13,728 nt of DNA from the NCBI GenBank assembly GCA_943324725.2, contig CALPMR020000048.1, positions 1 through 13,728 of the forward strand, given 5' to 3'. Source of the stretch: Bordetella parapertussis. GTDB taxonomy: Bacteria; Cyanobacteriota; Cyanobacteriia; PCC-6307; Cyanobiaceae. Position numbers and translations under genes: made by a program. This document shows positions 1 to 8,000 of the stretch, piece by piece; the first letter of the stretch is position 1, and each line of letters starts with the position of its first letter. The notes under the pieces were generated by a model. The model worked only from the letters and a program-made list of their open reading frames with translations. It searched no databases and was not told the origin of the DNA.

Positions 1-108
1 CACTGGCCGTTGATACGGCACGACCTCCCTGTCAGCCGGAGTTGATCAGGCGGCGAGATTTCAGACGACGCGACACCCGAGCCCAACTCCCTTTCTCTGC
101 AGGATCCG

Positions 109-1923
109 ATGCCCATGAGTGGCGAAGTCAAAGGTGTGCCGATTCGCAACATTGCGATCATTGCCCACGTCGACCACGGCAAGACCACCCTGGTGGACGC
201 CCTTCTCACCCAGTCCGGCATCTTCCGGGAGGGTGAGGCCGTGCCCACTTGCATCATGGACTCCAACGATCTGGAGCGGGAGCGGGGCATCACGATCCTC
301 TCCAAGAACACGGCCGTTGATTACAACGGCATCCGCATCAACATTGTCGACACCCCCGGCCACGCCGATTTCGGTGGTGAGGTGGAGCGGGTCCTCGGCA
401 TGGTCGACGGCTGTCTGCTGATCGTCGACGCCAACGAGGGGCCGATGCCCCAGACCCGCTTCGTGCTCAAGAAGGCTCTGGAAAAGGGACTGCGGCCGAT
501 TGTGTTTGTCAACAAGATCGACCGGGCCCGGGTTGACCCGGAACAGGCCGTCGACAAGGTGCTCGACCTGTTCCTCGAGCTGGGCGCCGACGACGACCAG
601 TGCGATTTCACTTACCTGTTCGGCAGTGGTATGGCCGGCTACGCCAAGCCGGACATGAAGACCGAGAGCGACAACATGAAGCCGCTCTTCGATGCAATTC
701 TGCGCCATGTTCCGCCGCCGGTCGGCGATCCCAACAAACCCCTGCAGCTGCAGGTCACCACCCTCGATTACAGCGATTTTCTCGGCCGGATCATGATCGG
801 TCGCATCCACAACGGCACCATCAGGGGCGGCCAGCCTGCGGCCCTGATCCGCGACGACGGCACCATCAAGCGGGGTCGTATTTCCAAACTGCTGGGCTTC
901 CAGGGGCTGCAGCGAGTTGAGATCGAGCAGGCCAGTGCCGGTGATCTCGTGGCGGTGGCCGGCTTCGATGAAGTCAACATCGGCGAGACGATCGCCTGCC
1001 CCGATCACCCCGAAGCTCTGCCGCTGATCAAGGTGGATGAACCCACCCTGCAGATGACCTTCGTCGTCAACGATTCGCCCTTTGCCGGCAAGGAGGGCAA
1101 GTTCGTCACCAGCCGCCAGCTGCGGGACAGGTTGCAACGGGAACTGCTCACCAACGTGGCCCTGCGCGTTGAAGACACCGATTCCCCGGACCGGTTTGCG
1201 GTCAGTGGTCGCGGCGAACTGCACCTGGGCATCCTGATCGAAACGATGCGCCGTGAGGGCTATGAGTTCCAGGTGAGCCAGCCCCAGGTGATCTTCCGCA
1301 CCATCGACGGCACCCCGAGCGAGCCCTACGAAACCCTGGTGATGGATGTGCCGGAGGAATCCGTCGGCTCCTGCATCGAGAAGCTCGGCACGCGCAAGGG
1401 CGAGATGCAGAACATGGAGAACACCAACGACGGCCGTACCCAGCTCGAGTTCGTCGTTCCCGCCCGTGGCCTGATCGGTTTCCGCGGTGAGTTCATCCGC
1501 GCCACCCGTGGCGAGGGAATCATGAGCCACTCGTTCCTCGATTACCGGCCGATGCAGGGGGACATGGATGCCCGCCGCAACGGTGTTCTGGTGGCCTTCG
1601 AGGAGGGCACCGCCACCTTCTACGCCCTCAAGGGTGCCGAAGACCGGGGTCAGTTCTTCATCACCCCTGGCACCAAGGTCTACAAGGGCATGATCGTCGG
1701 CGAGCACAACCGTCCGCCCGATCTCGAGCTCAACGTCTGCAAAGCCAAGCAGGTCACCAACATCCGCTCCGCCGGTGCTGAGGTGCTCGACACGCTGCAG
1801 GCGCCGATTCAGATGACTCTGGAGAGGGCGCTCGAGTACATCGGTCCTGATGAGATGCTCGAAGTCACCCCCGAGTCGATCCGGCTGCGCAAGCTGGCGA
1901 TGAAGAAGCCAGCCAAGCGTTGA
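109..1923 (+). CDS. typA: Translational GTPase TypA/BipA
   Basis: Ribosome-associated translational GTPase of the EF-G/LepA superfamily. It acts in the cytoplasm in ribosome assembly and stress adaptation (known for the family). The G motifs are visible: AHVDHGKT at residues 19-26, switch I RERGITI at 57-63, DTPGH at 81-85 and NKID at 135-138. The G5 position reads GSG near 173. The TypA-specific C-terminal part is present, with [12 protein letters not shown] around 450 and [12 protein letters not shown] around 530. The length of 604 aa is normal (E. coli BipA 607). AGGA at 101-104 lies 4 nt from the ATG at 109 and 10 nt from an in-frame ATG at 115, so translation may begin at either. The next gene overlaps its stop codon. 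Identification is secure. Confidence 0.97.
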   Translation: MPMSGEVKGVPIRNIAIIAHVDHGKTTLVDALLTQSGIFREGEAVPTCIMDSNDLERERGITILSKNTAVDYNGIRINIVDTPGHADFGGEVERVLGMVDGCLLIVDANEGPMPQTRFVLKKALEKGLRPIVFVNKIDRARVDPEQAVDKVLDLFLELGADDDQCDFTYLFGSGMAGYAKPDMKTESDNMKPLFDAILRHVPPPVGDPNKPLQLQVTTLDYSDFLGRIMIGRIHNGTIRGGQPAALIRDDGTIKRGRISKLLGFQGLQRVEIEQASAGDLVAVAGFDEVNIGETIACPDHPEALPLIKVDEPTLQMTFVVNDSPFAGKEGKFVTSRQLRDRLQRELLTNVALRVEDTDSPDRFAVSGRGELHLGILIETMRREGYEFQVSQPQVIFRTIDGTPSEPYETLVMDVPEESVGSCIEKLGTRKGEMQNMENTNDGRTQLEFVVPARGLIGFRGEFIRATRGEGIMSHSFLDYRPMQGDMDARRNGVLVAFEEGTATFYALKGAEDRGQFFITPGTKVYKGMIVGEHNRPPDLELNVCKAKQVTNIRSAGAEVLDTLQAPIQMTLERALEYIGPDEMLEVTPESIRLRKLAMKKPAKR

Positions 1924-2354
1924 GCTCTGGCTGCGATGCAGGCGCCGTCCAACCCAGTTGGCACGGCGCCCAGGATGAAGAAGCTCAGCTGATCGCCGAT
2001 CCGCGCCTGCAGGCCGCCATCGAGCTGTTCAATGCCGGTGATTGGTATGCCTGTCACGACGGCTTTGAGGAGCTCTGGCATGAGACCCAGGGGCCCGTCC
2101 GCACCGTGTTGCAGGGAATTCTGCAGATCGCCGTGGGCCAACTCCATCTTGAACGGCGTAATCATCATGGGGCCATGGTTCTCACGGGTGAGGGCCTTGG
2201 CCGATTGCGGCGCTGTGACAGCCAGGCCCTTGGGCTTGATCTGGTGGCTTTTCGCCAGGAGAGTTCGCTCTGGTTGCAGGCTTTGCAGGCCGACTCCGAC
2301 ACCTCCGTCTTGCCTAAACCGAGCCTGCAGAGGCCGGGCGGGTCACCCCGGTAA
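1920..2354 (+). CDS. DUF309 domain protein
   Basis: Small helical protein of the DUF309 family, whose biochemical role is unknown to me. The family signature is clear: ELFNAGDWYACHDGFEELWHET at about residues 35-56, with conserved H46, E51, W53 and H54, then QGILQIAVGQLHLERRNHHGA at about 65-85. The only usable start is TTG at 1920, because no ATG or GTG precedes the domain. This TTG overlaps the typA stop as TTGA, which suggests translational coupling. The first 27 residues and the Pro/Ser-rich last 15 fall outside the domain and look poorly constrained. The protein is 144 aa. Placement behind typA suggests co-transcription but does not reveal a function. Confidence 0.85.
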   Translation: MSSGCDAGAVQPSWHGAQDEEAQLIADPRLQAAIELFNAGDWYACHDGFEELWHETQGPVRTVLQGILQIAVGQLHLERRNHHGAMVLTGEGLGRLRRCDSQALGLDLVAFRQESSLWLQALQADSDTSVLPKPSLQRPGGSPR

Positions 2355-2390
2355 ATTGGGCTCATGTTTCACCGCCTGCCGAGCTGATCG

Positions 2391-2933
2391 ATGCAGGTCA
2401 GAACCCTGTCCCAGTTGCGATCACGTTGGCGTTCTCCACTGAGCTCTGCGATGCATTCCGCCGCCAGCCATCGTCGTCGCACGCTGACGGTGACCACTGT
2501 GCTGTCCCTTCTGGCCCTGGCGATTCCCCATCCCGGAGCAGCCCAGTCCGCCACGCCGGCCAAGTCTGTGGTCAGCAGTCCGGTATCGGCTGCTGACGCC
2601 GGCCTGGTCACGATTGAATCCGATACCCAGCAGGCCGACAACCGCACCGGCGTTGTCACCGCCAATGGCAATGTGCGCATCGAATATCCCGATCGCCACA
2701 TGGTCGCCACCTCTCGCCAGGCCCAGTACTTCTCCAAAGAAGGCCGGCTTGTGCTGACCGGCGACGTCGATGTGATCGATGCCGATGGCCAGCGCATTCG
2801 TGCTGAGCGTCTCGTGTACCGGCTTGACAGTGAGCGGCTCCTGGCCGAGCCTCCCGCCGGCAAACAGGTGTACAGCCGGCTGCGGTTGCAGAACAAGGCT
2901 CCGGCCGCCGCCGCCAGACCACTGCTGCCATGA
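2391..2933 (+). CDS. lptA: LptA/OstA-like exported lipopolysaccharide-transport protein
   Basis: Predicted periplasmic protein with an LptA/OstA N-terminal-type beta fold, which in the Lpt system bridges lipopolysaccharide from the inner-membrane extractor to the outer-membrane LptD. Seen here: a basic stretch (RRR at 28-30), a hydrophobic segment at about 33-46, an Ala-rich cleavage region near 50-53, then the beta-rich repeat pattern TANGNVRIEYPDR, VLTGDVDVIDADGQRIRAERLVYRLD at about 90-146. The longest ATG frame is given. An in-frame ATG at 2451 (Met21) would give a more typical signal peptide and may be the true start; neither has a clear Shine-Dalgarno sequence. The TGA stop overlaps the next ATG (ATGA), and the next gene encodes LptB-LptF/G domains, which strongly supports the Lpt assignment over a generic OstA protein. 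Confidence 0.85.
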   Translation: MQVRTLSQLRSRWRSPLSSAMHSAASHRRRTLTVTTVLSLLALAIPHPGAAQSATPAKSVVSSPVSAADAGLVTIESDTQQADNRTGVVTANGNVRIEYPDRHMVATSRQAQYFSKEGRLVLTGDVDVIDADGQRIRAERLVYRLDSERLLAEPPAGKQVYSRLRLQNKAPAAAARPLLP

Positions 2934-4984
2934 GTCTTGCCCTGGAACGGGTGTCCATCACCCTGGGGGGTCGACCTCTCGTCGATGACGTCAGTCTGGA
3001 ACTTCGCCCCGGTGAAGTGGTCGGCCTGCTCGGCCCCAACGGCGCTGGCAAGACGACCACCTTCAATCTCATCACCGGGCTGCTGCGCCCAGACAGCGGC
3101 GATGTGCTGCTGGATGGTCAGTCGGTCAGCACCCTGTCCATGCCGGTTCGAGCCCGGCTCGGTATTGGTTATCTGCCCCAGGAAGCGAGTGTCTTCCGCC
3201 AGCTCACCGTGCGTGACAACCTGAAGCTGGCGCTGGCCGAGAGTGGCACCCCGGAACATCGGCGGCGCGATCGGCTGGAGCAACTGATCGAGGATTTCCA
3301 TCTCGGCCTGTTCCAGCAACGGCGCGGTTACCAGCTTTCGGGAGGCGAGCGACGCCGCTGTGAGGTGGCACGAGCCCTGGCCGTCGGCGAATCGGGGCCC
3401 CGCTATCTGCTGCTCGATGAGCCCTTCGCCGGGGTGGACCCCCTGGCAGTGGCCGATCTGCAGGATCTGATCAGTGGCCTGCGCGATCGGGGCATGGGCG
3501 TGTTGATCACCGATCACAACGTTCGCGAGACGTTGGCGATCACCAATCGCGCCTACATCCTCACCGAGGGTTCTCTGCTGGCCTCGGGAAGCTCGGCGGA
3601 GGTGGCGGACAACCCCCTGGTCCGGCGCCACTACCTGGGCGAAAGCTTCGCGATGTTGGCGGCCCCTACCTTCTGGAGCGGTGAGCAGGATGAACCCCTG
3701 GTCGCTGCGCTCGAACCGCCGAGCCAGCCGGAGCTGCTCCCGGAACCAGGGACTGCGGCAACGAGCTGGACCGGCCGCCTGGTTCGGGTCCCCGTGGTCC
3801 AGGCCAGCCTGAGATGGGCGGCCGCCGTTGTTTCCCCTCTGAGCCCCTGGCTGCGCCGTATCCCCCTGCTCGATCGCTGGCTGGTCGGTGAGCTGCTCGG
3901 TCCCCTGATGTTCGGCACCGCCGCTTTCACCGCCGTATCCCTGTCGGTCGGCGTGGTGTTTGAGCTGGTCAGGCGGGTGTCGGAATCGGGGCTGCCGGTC
4001 ACGGCGGCGCTGCTGGTGCTGCTGCTGCGCCTGCCCGGATTCCTGGTTCTGGCGTTCCCGATGGCCACCTTGATGGCCACCCTGCTGGCCTACAGCCGGC
4101 TGTCCGGCAGCAGTGAGCTCACGGCCCTGCGCAGCGTCGGCGTGAGCACGCGCCGGATGGTGGTGCCAGCATTGATGCTGGCCGTGGTGATGAGTCTGTT
4201 GACTTTCACCTTCAACGATCTGATCGTGCCGCGGGCCAACCTGGCCGCCTCCAACACCCTGGAGCGGGCTCTGGGCAAGGCCATCGCCAGTGAGAAAGGC
4301 GACAACATTCTTTATTCACGTTTTGGTCGCATCAAGATGGAGGAGGGGGAATCAACTCGAATGTTGACCCACATCTTTTACGCTCGTAAGTTCATGCGTG
4401 GTGAGATGAATGATGTCACGTTGATTGATTTTTCCCGTTCTGGTCAGCGCCAGATGCTGATGGCCAAGCAAGGCCATTGGAACGATGACAAAGCGATGTG
4501 GGAATTCTCGAATGGCCGAATCGTCAACATCGATGAAAATAATGGCACCACGACTTCTGCTGAATTTGATCGTTATTTTTATCCCCTCTCTCGAGATCCC
4601 CTGGAGGTGGCAAAGCTTCCCACCGATGCCAGTGTGATGACGGTGGGCCAGGCCCTGCGGGCGGAACGGCTGCTCAAGGAAGCCAACAACCTCAAGGAAT
4701 CCCGTCGTTTGAGAGTGAGGATCCAGGAGAAATTTGCCTTCCCCGCCATCTGTCTGGTCTTCGGCCTGATCGGCAGCAGCCTCGGCGTTCGTCCCCACTC
4801 CCGCACCAGCCGCAGCCAGGGGTTCGGCATCAGCGTGCTGTTGATTTTCGGCTATTACTTGATGTCCTTCATCTTCAGCTCCCTCGGGATCACCGCCACC
4901 CTGTCCCCGTTTCTGGCAGCCTGGATGCCAGTCCTGATCGGGCTGAGTGGCGGTCTCTGGTTGCTGCGCCAAGCCAGCCGCTGA
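2930..4984 (+). CDS. LptB ATPase fused to LptF/LptG-family permease
   Basis: One uninterrupted 684-aa frame holds two Lpt components. Residues 1-241 are a complete LptB-type ABC ATPase: Walker A GPNGAGKT 35-42, Q-loop Gln84, signature LSGGE 136-140, Walker B LLLDEP 160-165, H-loop His196, ending at the LptB-like terminus RRHYLGESF. Residues 242-313 are a Pro/Glu/Ser-rich linker. Residues about 315-684 match the LptF/LptG (YjgP/YjgQ) family: three membrane segments (about 322-345, 358-387, 408-430), a periplasmic beta domain (about 440-595) and three more segments (about 601-620, 631-652, 658-680). The permease's N-terminus is cytosolic, so an N-terminal ATPase is topologically sound. The start overlaps the lptA stop (ATGA). 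An in-frame ATG at 3653 (Met242) could start a separate permease, but no stop ends LptB. Role: ATP-driven extraction of lipopolysaccharide from the inner membrane (inferred from family). Confidence 0.9.
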   Translation: MSLALERVSITLGGRPLVDDVSLELRPGEVVGLLGPNGAGKTTTFNLITGLLRPDSGDVLLDGQSVSTLSMPVRARLGIGYLPQEASVFRQLTVRDNLKLALAESGTPEHRRRDRLEQLIEDFHLGLFQQRRGYQLSGGERRRCEVARALAVGESGPRYLLLDEPFAGVDPLAVADLQDLISGLRDRGMGVLITDHNVRETLAITNRAYILTEGSLLASGSSAEVADNPLVRRHYLGESFAMLAAPTFWSGEQDEPLVAALEPPSQPELLPEPGTAATSWTGRLVRVPVVQASLRWAAAVVSPLSPWLRRIPLLDRWLVGELLGPLMFGTAAFTAVSLSVGVVFELVRRVSESGLPVTAALLVLLLRLPGFLVLAFPMATLMATLLAYSRLSGSSELTALRSVGVSTRRMVVPALMLAVVMSLLTFTFNDLIVPRANLAASNTLERALGKAIASEKGDNILYSRFGRIKMEEGESTRMLTHIFYARKFMRGEMNDVTLIDFSRSGQRQMLMAKQGHWNDDKAMWEFSNGRIVNIDENNGTTTSAEFDRYFYPLSRDPLEVAKLPTDASVMTVGQALRAERLLKEANNLKESRRLRVRIQEKFAFPAICLVFGLIGSSLGVRPHSRTSRSQGFGISVLLIFGYYLMSFIFSSLGITATLSPFLAAWMPVLIGLSGGLWLLRQASR

Positions 4985-5056
4985 GGCCGCCAAGGACCTG
5001 TCTCGGCCCGAATCGCCTGGTTGGACGGCAGACTGGGCAAATCTGAACCTCGCTGC

Positions 5057-5968
5057 GTGAACGATCCGGTCTTTGCCCTGGGCCTGCTGGCCTTCGGCCT
5101 GCTGCTGCTGGTGCTGCCCCTGTCTTTCTGGTCCCTCAGCGGTGGCAAGAACAGTTCCGCTGTGCGCTTGCTGGTGGCCGCTGCCAACCTCTGCCTCACC
5201 GCCCAGCTGGTCTTGCGCTGGTGGGACTCTGGTCACTTTCCGATCAGCAACCTTTATGAGTCCCTTTGCTTCCTGGCCTGGGGCTGCACGCTGACCCAGC
5301 TGCTGGTGGAACGCAGCTGGCCCAGTCCGCTGGTGCCGGCGGCGGCCACACCGATGGCCCTGGGCTGCGTGGCCTTTGCCAGCTTCGCCCTGCCGGATCA
5401 ACTGCAACAGGCCTCACCCCTGGTACCGGCCCTGCGTTCCAGTTGGTTGGTGATGCATGTGAGCGTGATCATGCTCAGCTACGCCGCCCTGCTGGTCGGT
5501 TCGCTGCTGTCCGTGGCGGTGTTGTTCACCGAGCGCGACCAGGCCCTGGAACTGCGCAGCAGCTCCATCGGCAGCGGTGGCTTCCGGCAGGCGCAGCTGG
5601 CTTCCGATGGCCCCGGAGCCATGGCGCTGAGCAGCACCGAATTCCGGATCAGCGAGCAGCTCGACAGCCTCAGCTACCGCACCATCACCGTTGGTTTTCT
5701 GCTGCTCTCGGTCGGTCTGGTCAGCGGCGCCGTCTGGGCCAATGAGGCCTGGGGCAGCTGGTGGAGCTGGGACCCAAAGGAAACCTGGGCGCTGATTTGC
5801 TGGTTGGTCTACGCGGCCTATCTGCACACCCGCCTGATCCGTGGCTGGCAGGGGCGCCGGCCCGCGATTGTCGCGGTGGTGGGGCTTGTGGTGATCGCGG
5901 TCTGCTACATCGGCGTCAACCTGCTGGGCATCGGACTGCACAGCTATGGCTGGTTCTTCGACAGCTGA
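5057..5968 (+). CDS. ccsA: Cytochrome c biogenesis protein CcsA (system II)
   Basis: Multi-spanning membrane protein that, with Ccs1/CcsB, carries heme across the thylakoid or plasma membrane and attaches it to apocytochromes c. The hallmark tryptophan-rich heme-handling motif [15 protein letters not shown] lies at residues 232-246. Likely heme-ligand histidines are H134 (in a WLVMH context) and H295 ([10 protein letters not shown]). The conserved [12 protein letters not shown] segment is at 58-69. About eight hydrophobic segments are visible. The start is uncertain: I chose GTG at 5057, giving a 303-aa protein beginning [14 protein letters not shown] at 5021 would add 12 polar residues that look non-coding. 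Neither start has a clear Shine-Dalgarno sequence. It sits 72 nt after the lptB-lptF/G gene and is followed by a strong hairpin, so it probably ends this transcription unit. No Ccs1 partner is in the window. Confidence 0.93.
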   Translation: MNDPVFALGLLAFGLLLLVLPLSFWSLSGGKNSSAVRLLVAAANLCLTAQLVLRWWDSGHFPISNLYESLCFLAWGCTLTQLLVERSWPSPLVPAAATPMALGCVAFASFALPDQLQQASPLVPALRSSWLVMHVSVIMLSYAALLVGSLLSVAVLFTERDQALELRSSSIGSGGFRQAQLASDGPGAMALSSTEFRISEQLDSLSYRTITVGFLLLSVGLVSGAVWANEAWGSWWSWDPKETWALICWLVYAAYLHTRLIRGWQGRRPAIVAVVGLVVIAVCYIGVNLLGIGLHSYGWFFDS

Positions 5969-5976
5969 GTCTCGAT

Positions 5977-6009
5977 CCGGATCCAGCGGCTGGACGCCGC
6001 TGGATCCGG
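5977..6009 (+). terminator. Perfect 14-bp hairpin after ccsA
   Basis: Eight bases after the ccsA stop, the arms at 5977-5990 and 5996-6009 are exact inverted complements (CCGGATCCAGCGGC and its reverse complement) around a 5-nt loop, TGGAC. The stem is GC-rich and followed by GGACTTTG, so the U-tract is weak. The position at the 3' end of ccsA, facing convergent rpe, fits a transcription terminator or an mRNA 3'-end stabiliser. Confidence 0.65.
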
Positions 6010-6051
6010 GGACTTTGAGAGGCGGGCTCGCGCCCAGATCCTGAGCTTCAC

Positions 6052-6076
6052 CGAGGCCCCCTTAGCGGGTGCCTCG
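6052..6076 (-). terminator. Hairpin downstream of rpe
   Basis: The arms CGAGGC (6052-6057) and GCCTCG (6071-6076) pair perfectly. The stem continues as CCC (6058-6060) with GGG (6067-6069) past one bulged T, leaving a 6-nt loop. It lies 26 nt beyond the rpe stop codon. A smaller hairpin (7-bp arms, 6090-6106, loop TCG) overlaps that stop. No U-tract follows on either strand, so intrinsic termination is plausible but not proven. Confidence 0.45.
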
Positions 6077-6083
6077 CGATCGC
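6076..6083. repeat. HIP1 octamer
   Basis: GCGATCGC, the highly iterated palindrome found across many cyanobacterial genomes. It abuts the rpe downstream hairpin in the ccsA-rpe convergent gap. One of only two copies I found in the window, both intergenic. Confidence 0.8.
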
Positions 6084-6102
6084 AACAGACTGAACTTCGA
6101 GT

Positions 6103-6786
6103 TCAGACCAAGGCCGGCTCAGGTCGGCGGCTGCTGCGGATGCCCCGGATCGCCTCGGCATAGTCGCTGGCGCCGAAGACGCCGGAACCGCTGACGATGG
6201 CGTTGGCACCGGCTTCGATCACCTTCCAGGCATTGGAGGGCTTGACGCCGCCATCCACCTCGATCCAGGGGTCGAGACCGCGCTCATCGCACATCCGGCG
6301 CAGATCACGGATTTTCTGCACCTGGTTGTCGATGAAGCTCTGGCCGCCGAAGCCGGGGTTGACGCTCATGATCAGCACCAGATCGCAGAGCTCCAGGCAG
6401 TACTCCAGCGTGTCGAGCGGCGTGCTGGGGTTGAGCACGGCGCCCGCCAGCTTGCCCAGCTCCTTGATCTGGGCCAGGTTGCGATGCAGGTGGGGGCAGG
6501 CCTCGACCTGGACGCTGATGATGTCAGCGCCGGCCTTGGCGAAGTCAGCGACATACTTCTCAGGCTCGACGATCATCAGGTGGACGTCGAGCGGCTTGGT
6601 GGTGACCGGCCTGAGGGCTTCGACGATCAGGGGCCCGATGGTGATGTTGGGGACAAAGCGGCCATCCATCACATCCACATGGATCCAGTCGGCGCCGGCC
6701 TGGTCGACAGCCCGCACGTCCTCCCCCAGCTTTGAGAAGTCGGCGGAGAGGATTGAAGGGGAAACCACCAGGGGTTTGGTGCTCAT
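6103..6786 (-). CDS. rpe: Ribulose-phosphate 3-epimerase
   Basis: Interconverts D-ribulose 5-phosphate and D-xylulose 5-phosphate in the Calvin cycle and the pentose phosphate pathway. It is a cytosolic TIM-barrel metalloenzyme. Family metal and catalytic residues are in place: H36 and D38 ([14 protein letters not shown]), H69 (PLDVHLM) and D178 (EVDGGV). The phosphate-binding loops [11 protein letters not shown] (141-151) and SGSGVFG (199-205) are also present. The length of 227 aa is normal, and the ATG start precedes the conserved N-terminal strand [12 protein letters not shown]. It is the only minus-strand gene here, lying between ccsA (convergent) and glpX (divergent). Its partners gnd, pgl and glpX are close by on the other strand. 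Identification is secure. Confidence 0.97.
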   Translation of the reverse strand: MSTKPLVVSPSILSADFSKLGEDVRAVDQAGADWIHVDVMDGRFVPNITIGPLIVEALRPVTTKPLDVHLMIVEPEKYVADFAKAGADIISVQVEACPHLHRNLAQIKELGKLAGAVLNPSTPLDTLEYCLELCDLVLIMSVNPGFGGQSFIDNQVQKIRDLRRMCDERGLDPWIEVDGGVKPSNAWKVIEAGANAIVSGSGVFGASDYAEAIRGIRSSRRPEPALV

Positions 6787-6816
6787 GGACGGCGTCCGGG
6801 GCGAAAGCGGATCAGG

Positions 6817-6822
6817 ATTGTA
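6817..6822 (-). promoter_or_regulatory. Candidate rpe -10 element
   Basis: On the minus strand the hexamer reads TACAAT (5 of 6 to the sigma-70 consensus). It would place transcription start about 24 nt upstream of the rpe ATG. No convincing -35 lies at 16-19 nt spacing. Many cyanobacterial promoters lack one, so this is only a candidate. Confidence 0.4.
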
Positions 6823-6840
6823 AGGAGCCGCCTACCGCAC

Positions 6841-6849
6841 TGATACGAT
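6841..6849 (+). promoter_or_regulatory. Candidate extended -10 for glpX
   Basis: TGATACGAT fits an extended -10 (TG-n-TACGAT, hexamer 4 of 6), about 110 nt upstream of the glpX GTG. A weak TTGTAA lies at 6818-6823 but with a 20-nt spacer. Part of the 173-bp divergent rpe-glpX gap, which holds no other recognisable gene. Confidence 0.3.
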
Positions 6850-6959
6850 TGCCGCGCTTCAAGCCCCAGAGGGCCTGCAGTTGCTGGCGCCTTCGGCTTC
6901 CACCGCGCGTATCTCCTCTGTCGCTTCTCCCTGAAGCCCCGTACCCCTGCCCGACTGCC

Positions 6960-7964
6960 GTGGATCGCACCCTCATCCAGGAAATTCTCGAGGTCGTAGA
7001 ACAGGCCGCCATCGCATCTGCAGAACTCACCGGCCTCGGCCAGAAAGATGAGGCCGATGCAGCCGCGGTCGAAGCCATGCGCAAGCGCATGGGCCAGATT
7101 CAGATGCAGGGCCGCATCGTGATCGGTGAAGGGGAGCGTGACGAAGCCCCCATGCTGTACATCGGCGAGGAAGTCGGCAGTGGCACCGGTCCCGGTGTCG
7201 ACTTCGCCGTCGATCCCTGCGAAGGCACCAACCTCTGTGCCAACAGCCAGCGCGGTTCGATGGCCGTGCTGGCTGCCTCCGATCGCGGCGGCCTGTTCAA
7301 CGCCCCCGACTTCTACATGAAGAAGCTGGCTGCCCCCCCGGCCGCCAAGGGCAAGGTGGACATCCGCAAGTCGGCCACCGAGAACATCAAGATTCTCAGC
7401 GAGTGCCTCGGCCTGGCCGCCAGCGAACTGACGATCGTGGTCATGGATCGCGCCCGCCATAAGGATCTGATCGCTGAGATCCGTTCCACCGGCGCCCGGG
7501 TTCAGCCGATCTCCGACGGCGACGTGCAGGCCGCCATTGCCTGCGGCTTCGCCGGCACTGGTACCCATTGCCTGATGGGCATCGGCGCAGCCCCTGAAGG
7601 GGTGATCTCCGCGGCCGCGATGCGCGCTCTCGGCGGCCACTTCCAGGGTCAGCTGGTCTATGACCCCGCTGTCGCCCAGACGAGCGAGTGGGCCGACTAC
7701 ACCAAGGAAGGCAACATCGCCCGGCTCAACGAGATGGGCATCACCGACGTTGACAAGGTGTACGAGGCTGAAGAGCTCGCCTCAGGCGAGAATGTGGTGT
7801 TCGCCGGCAGTGGCATCACCGATGGCCTGCTGTTCCACGGGGTCAAGTTTGAGAAGGACTGCACCAGGACCAGCAGCCTGGTGATCAGCACCCTCGACAA
7901 CAGCGCCAGGTTCACCAACACCATCCACATCAAGCCAGGCGCCCAGAGCATCGCTCTGGTCTGA
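6960..7964 (+). CDS. glpX: Class II fructose-1,6-/sedoheptulose-1,7-bisphosphatase
   Basis: GlpX-type bifunctional phosphatase. In cyanobacteria it hydrolyses both fructose-1,6- and sedoheptulose-1,7-bisphosphate, driving Calvin-cycle regeneration and gluconeogenesis. With GTG at 6960 as start the protein is 334 aa, beginning [17 protein letters not shown], a typical cyanobacterial N-terminus. The metal and catalytic residues align in number with E. coli GlpX: D33, E57, D85 and E88 (VDPCEGT), and E213 (APEGV). The open frame runs back to 6732, but that part is antisense to rpe and shows no family similarity, so I rejected it. No Shine-Dalgarno sequence is visible. hemA starts 36 nt downstream and is probably co-transcribed. 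An alternative name is fbp/sbp or fbpI. Confidence 0.96.
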   Translation: MDRTLIQEILEVVEQAAIASAELTGLGQKDEADAAAVEAMRKRMGQIQMQGRIVIGEGERDEAPMLYIGEEVGSGTGPGVDFAVDPCEGTNLCANSQRGSMAVLAASDRGGLFNAPDFYMKKLAAPPAAKGKVDIRKSATENIKILSECLGLAASELTIVVMDRARHKDLIAEIRSTGARVQPISDGDVQAAIACGFAGTGTHCLMGIGAAPEGVISAAAMRALGGHFQGQLVYDPAVAQTSEWADYTKEGNIARLNEMGITDVDKVYEAEELASGENVVFAGSGITDGLLFHGVKFEKDCTRTSSLVISTLDNSARFTNTIHIKPGAQSIALV

Positions 7965-8000
7965 TTCCCAGCAGCCTGAGCGAGCTCCTTCCCCGACTCC

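Noticed and set aside
10..15. TTGATA as a possible -35 for typA
   Set aside because: No acceptable -10 hexamer lies about 17 nt downstream. The 108 bases before typA show no confident promoter or other feature.
61..1707. 548-aa open frame antisense to typA
   Set aside because: A shadow of typA codon bias: high G+C in third positions suppresses stops on the opposite strand. Its product is low-complexity (Asp/Gly/His/Gln-rich) with no recognisable motif, while typA is certain.
2369..3631. 420-aa antisense frame across lptA and the LptB domain
   Set aside because: No family motifs, and it overlaps strongly supported genes. Similar shadows occur at 4352-5407, 6783-7640, 7782-8825, 10631-11416 and 12241-13464.
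6732..6959. N-terminal extension of the glpX frame
   Set aside because: It overlaps the rpe 5' end in antisense, encodes an Arg/Pro/Ser-rich stretch unlike the family, and the GTG at 6960 gives the standard 334-aa protein.
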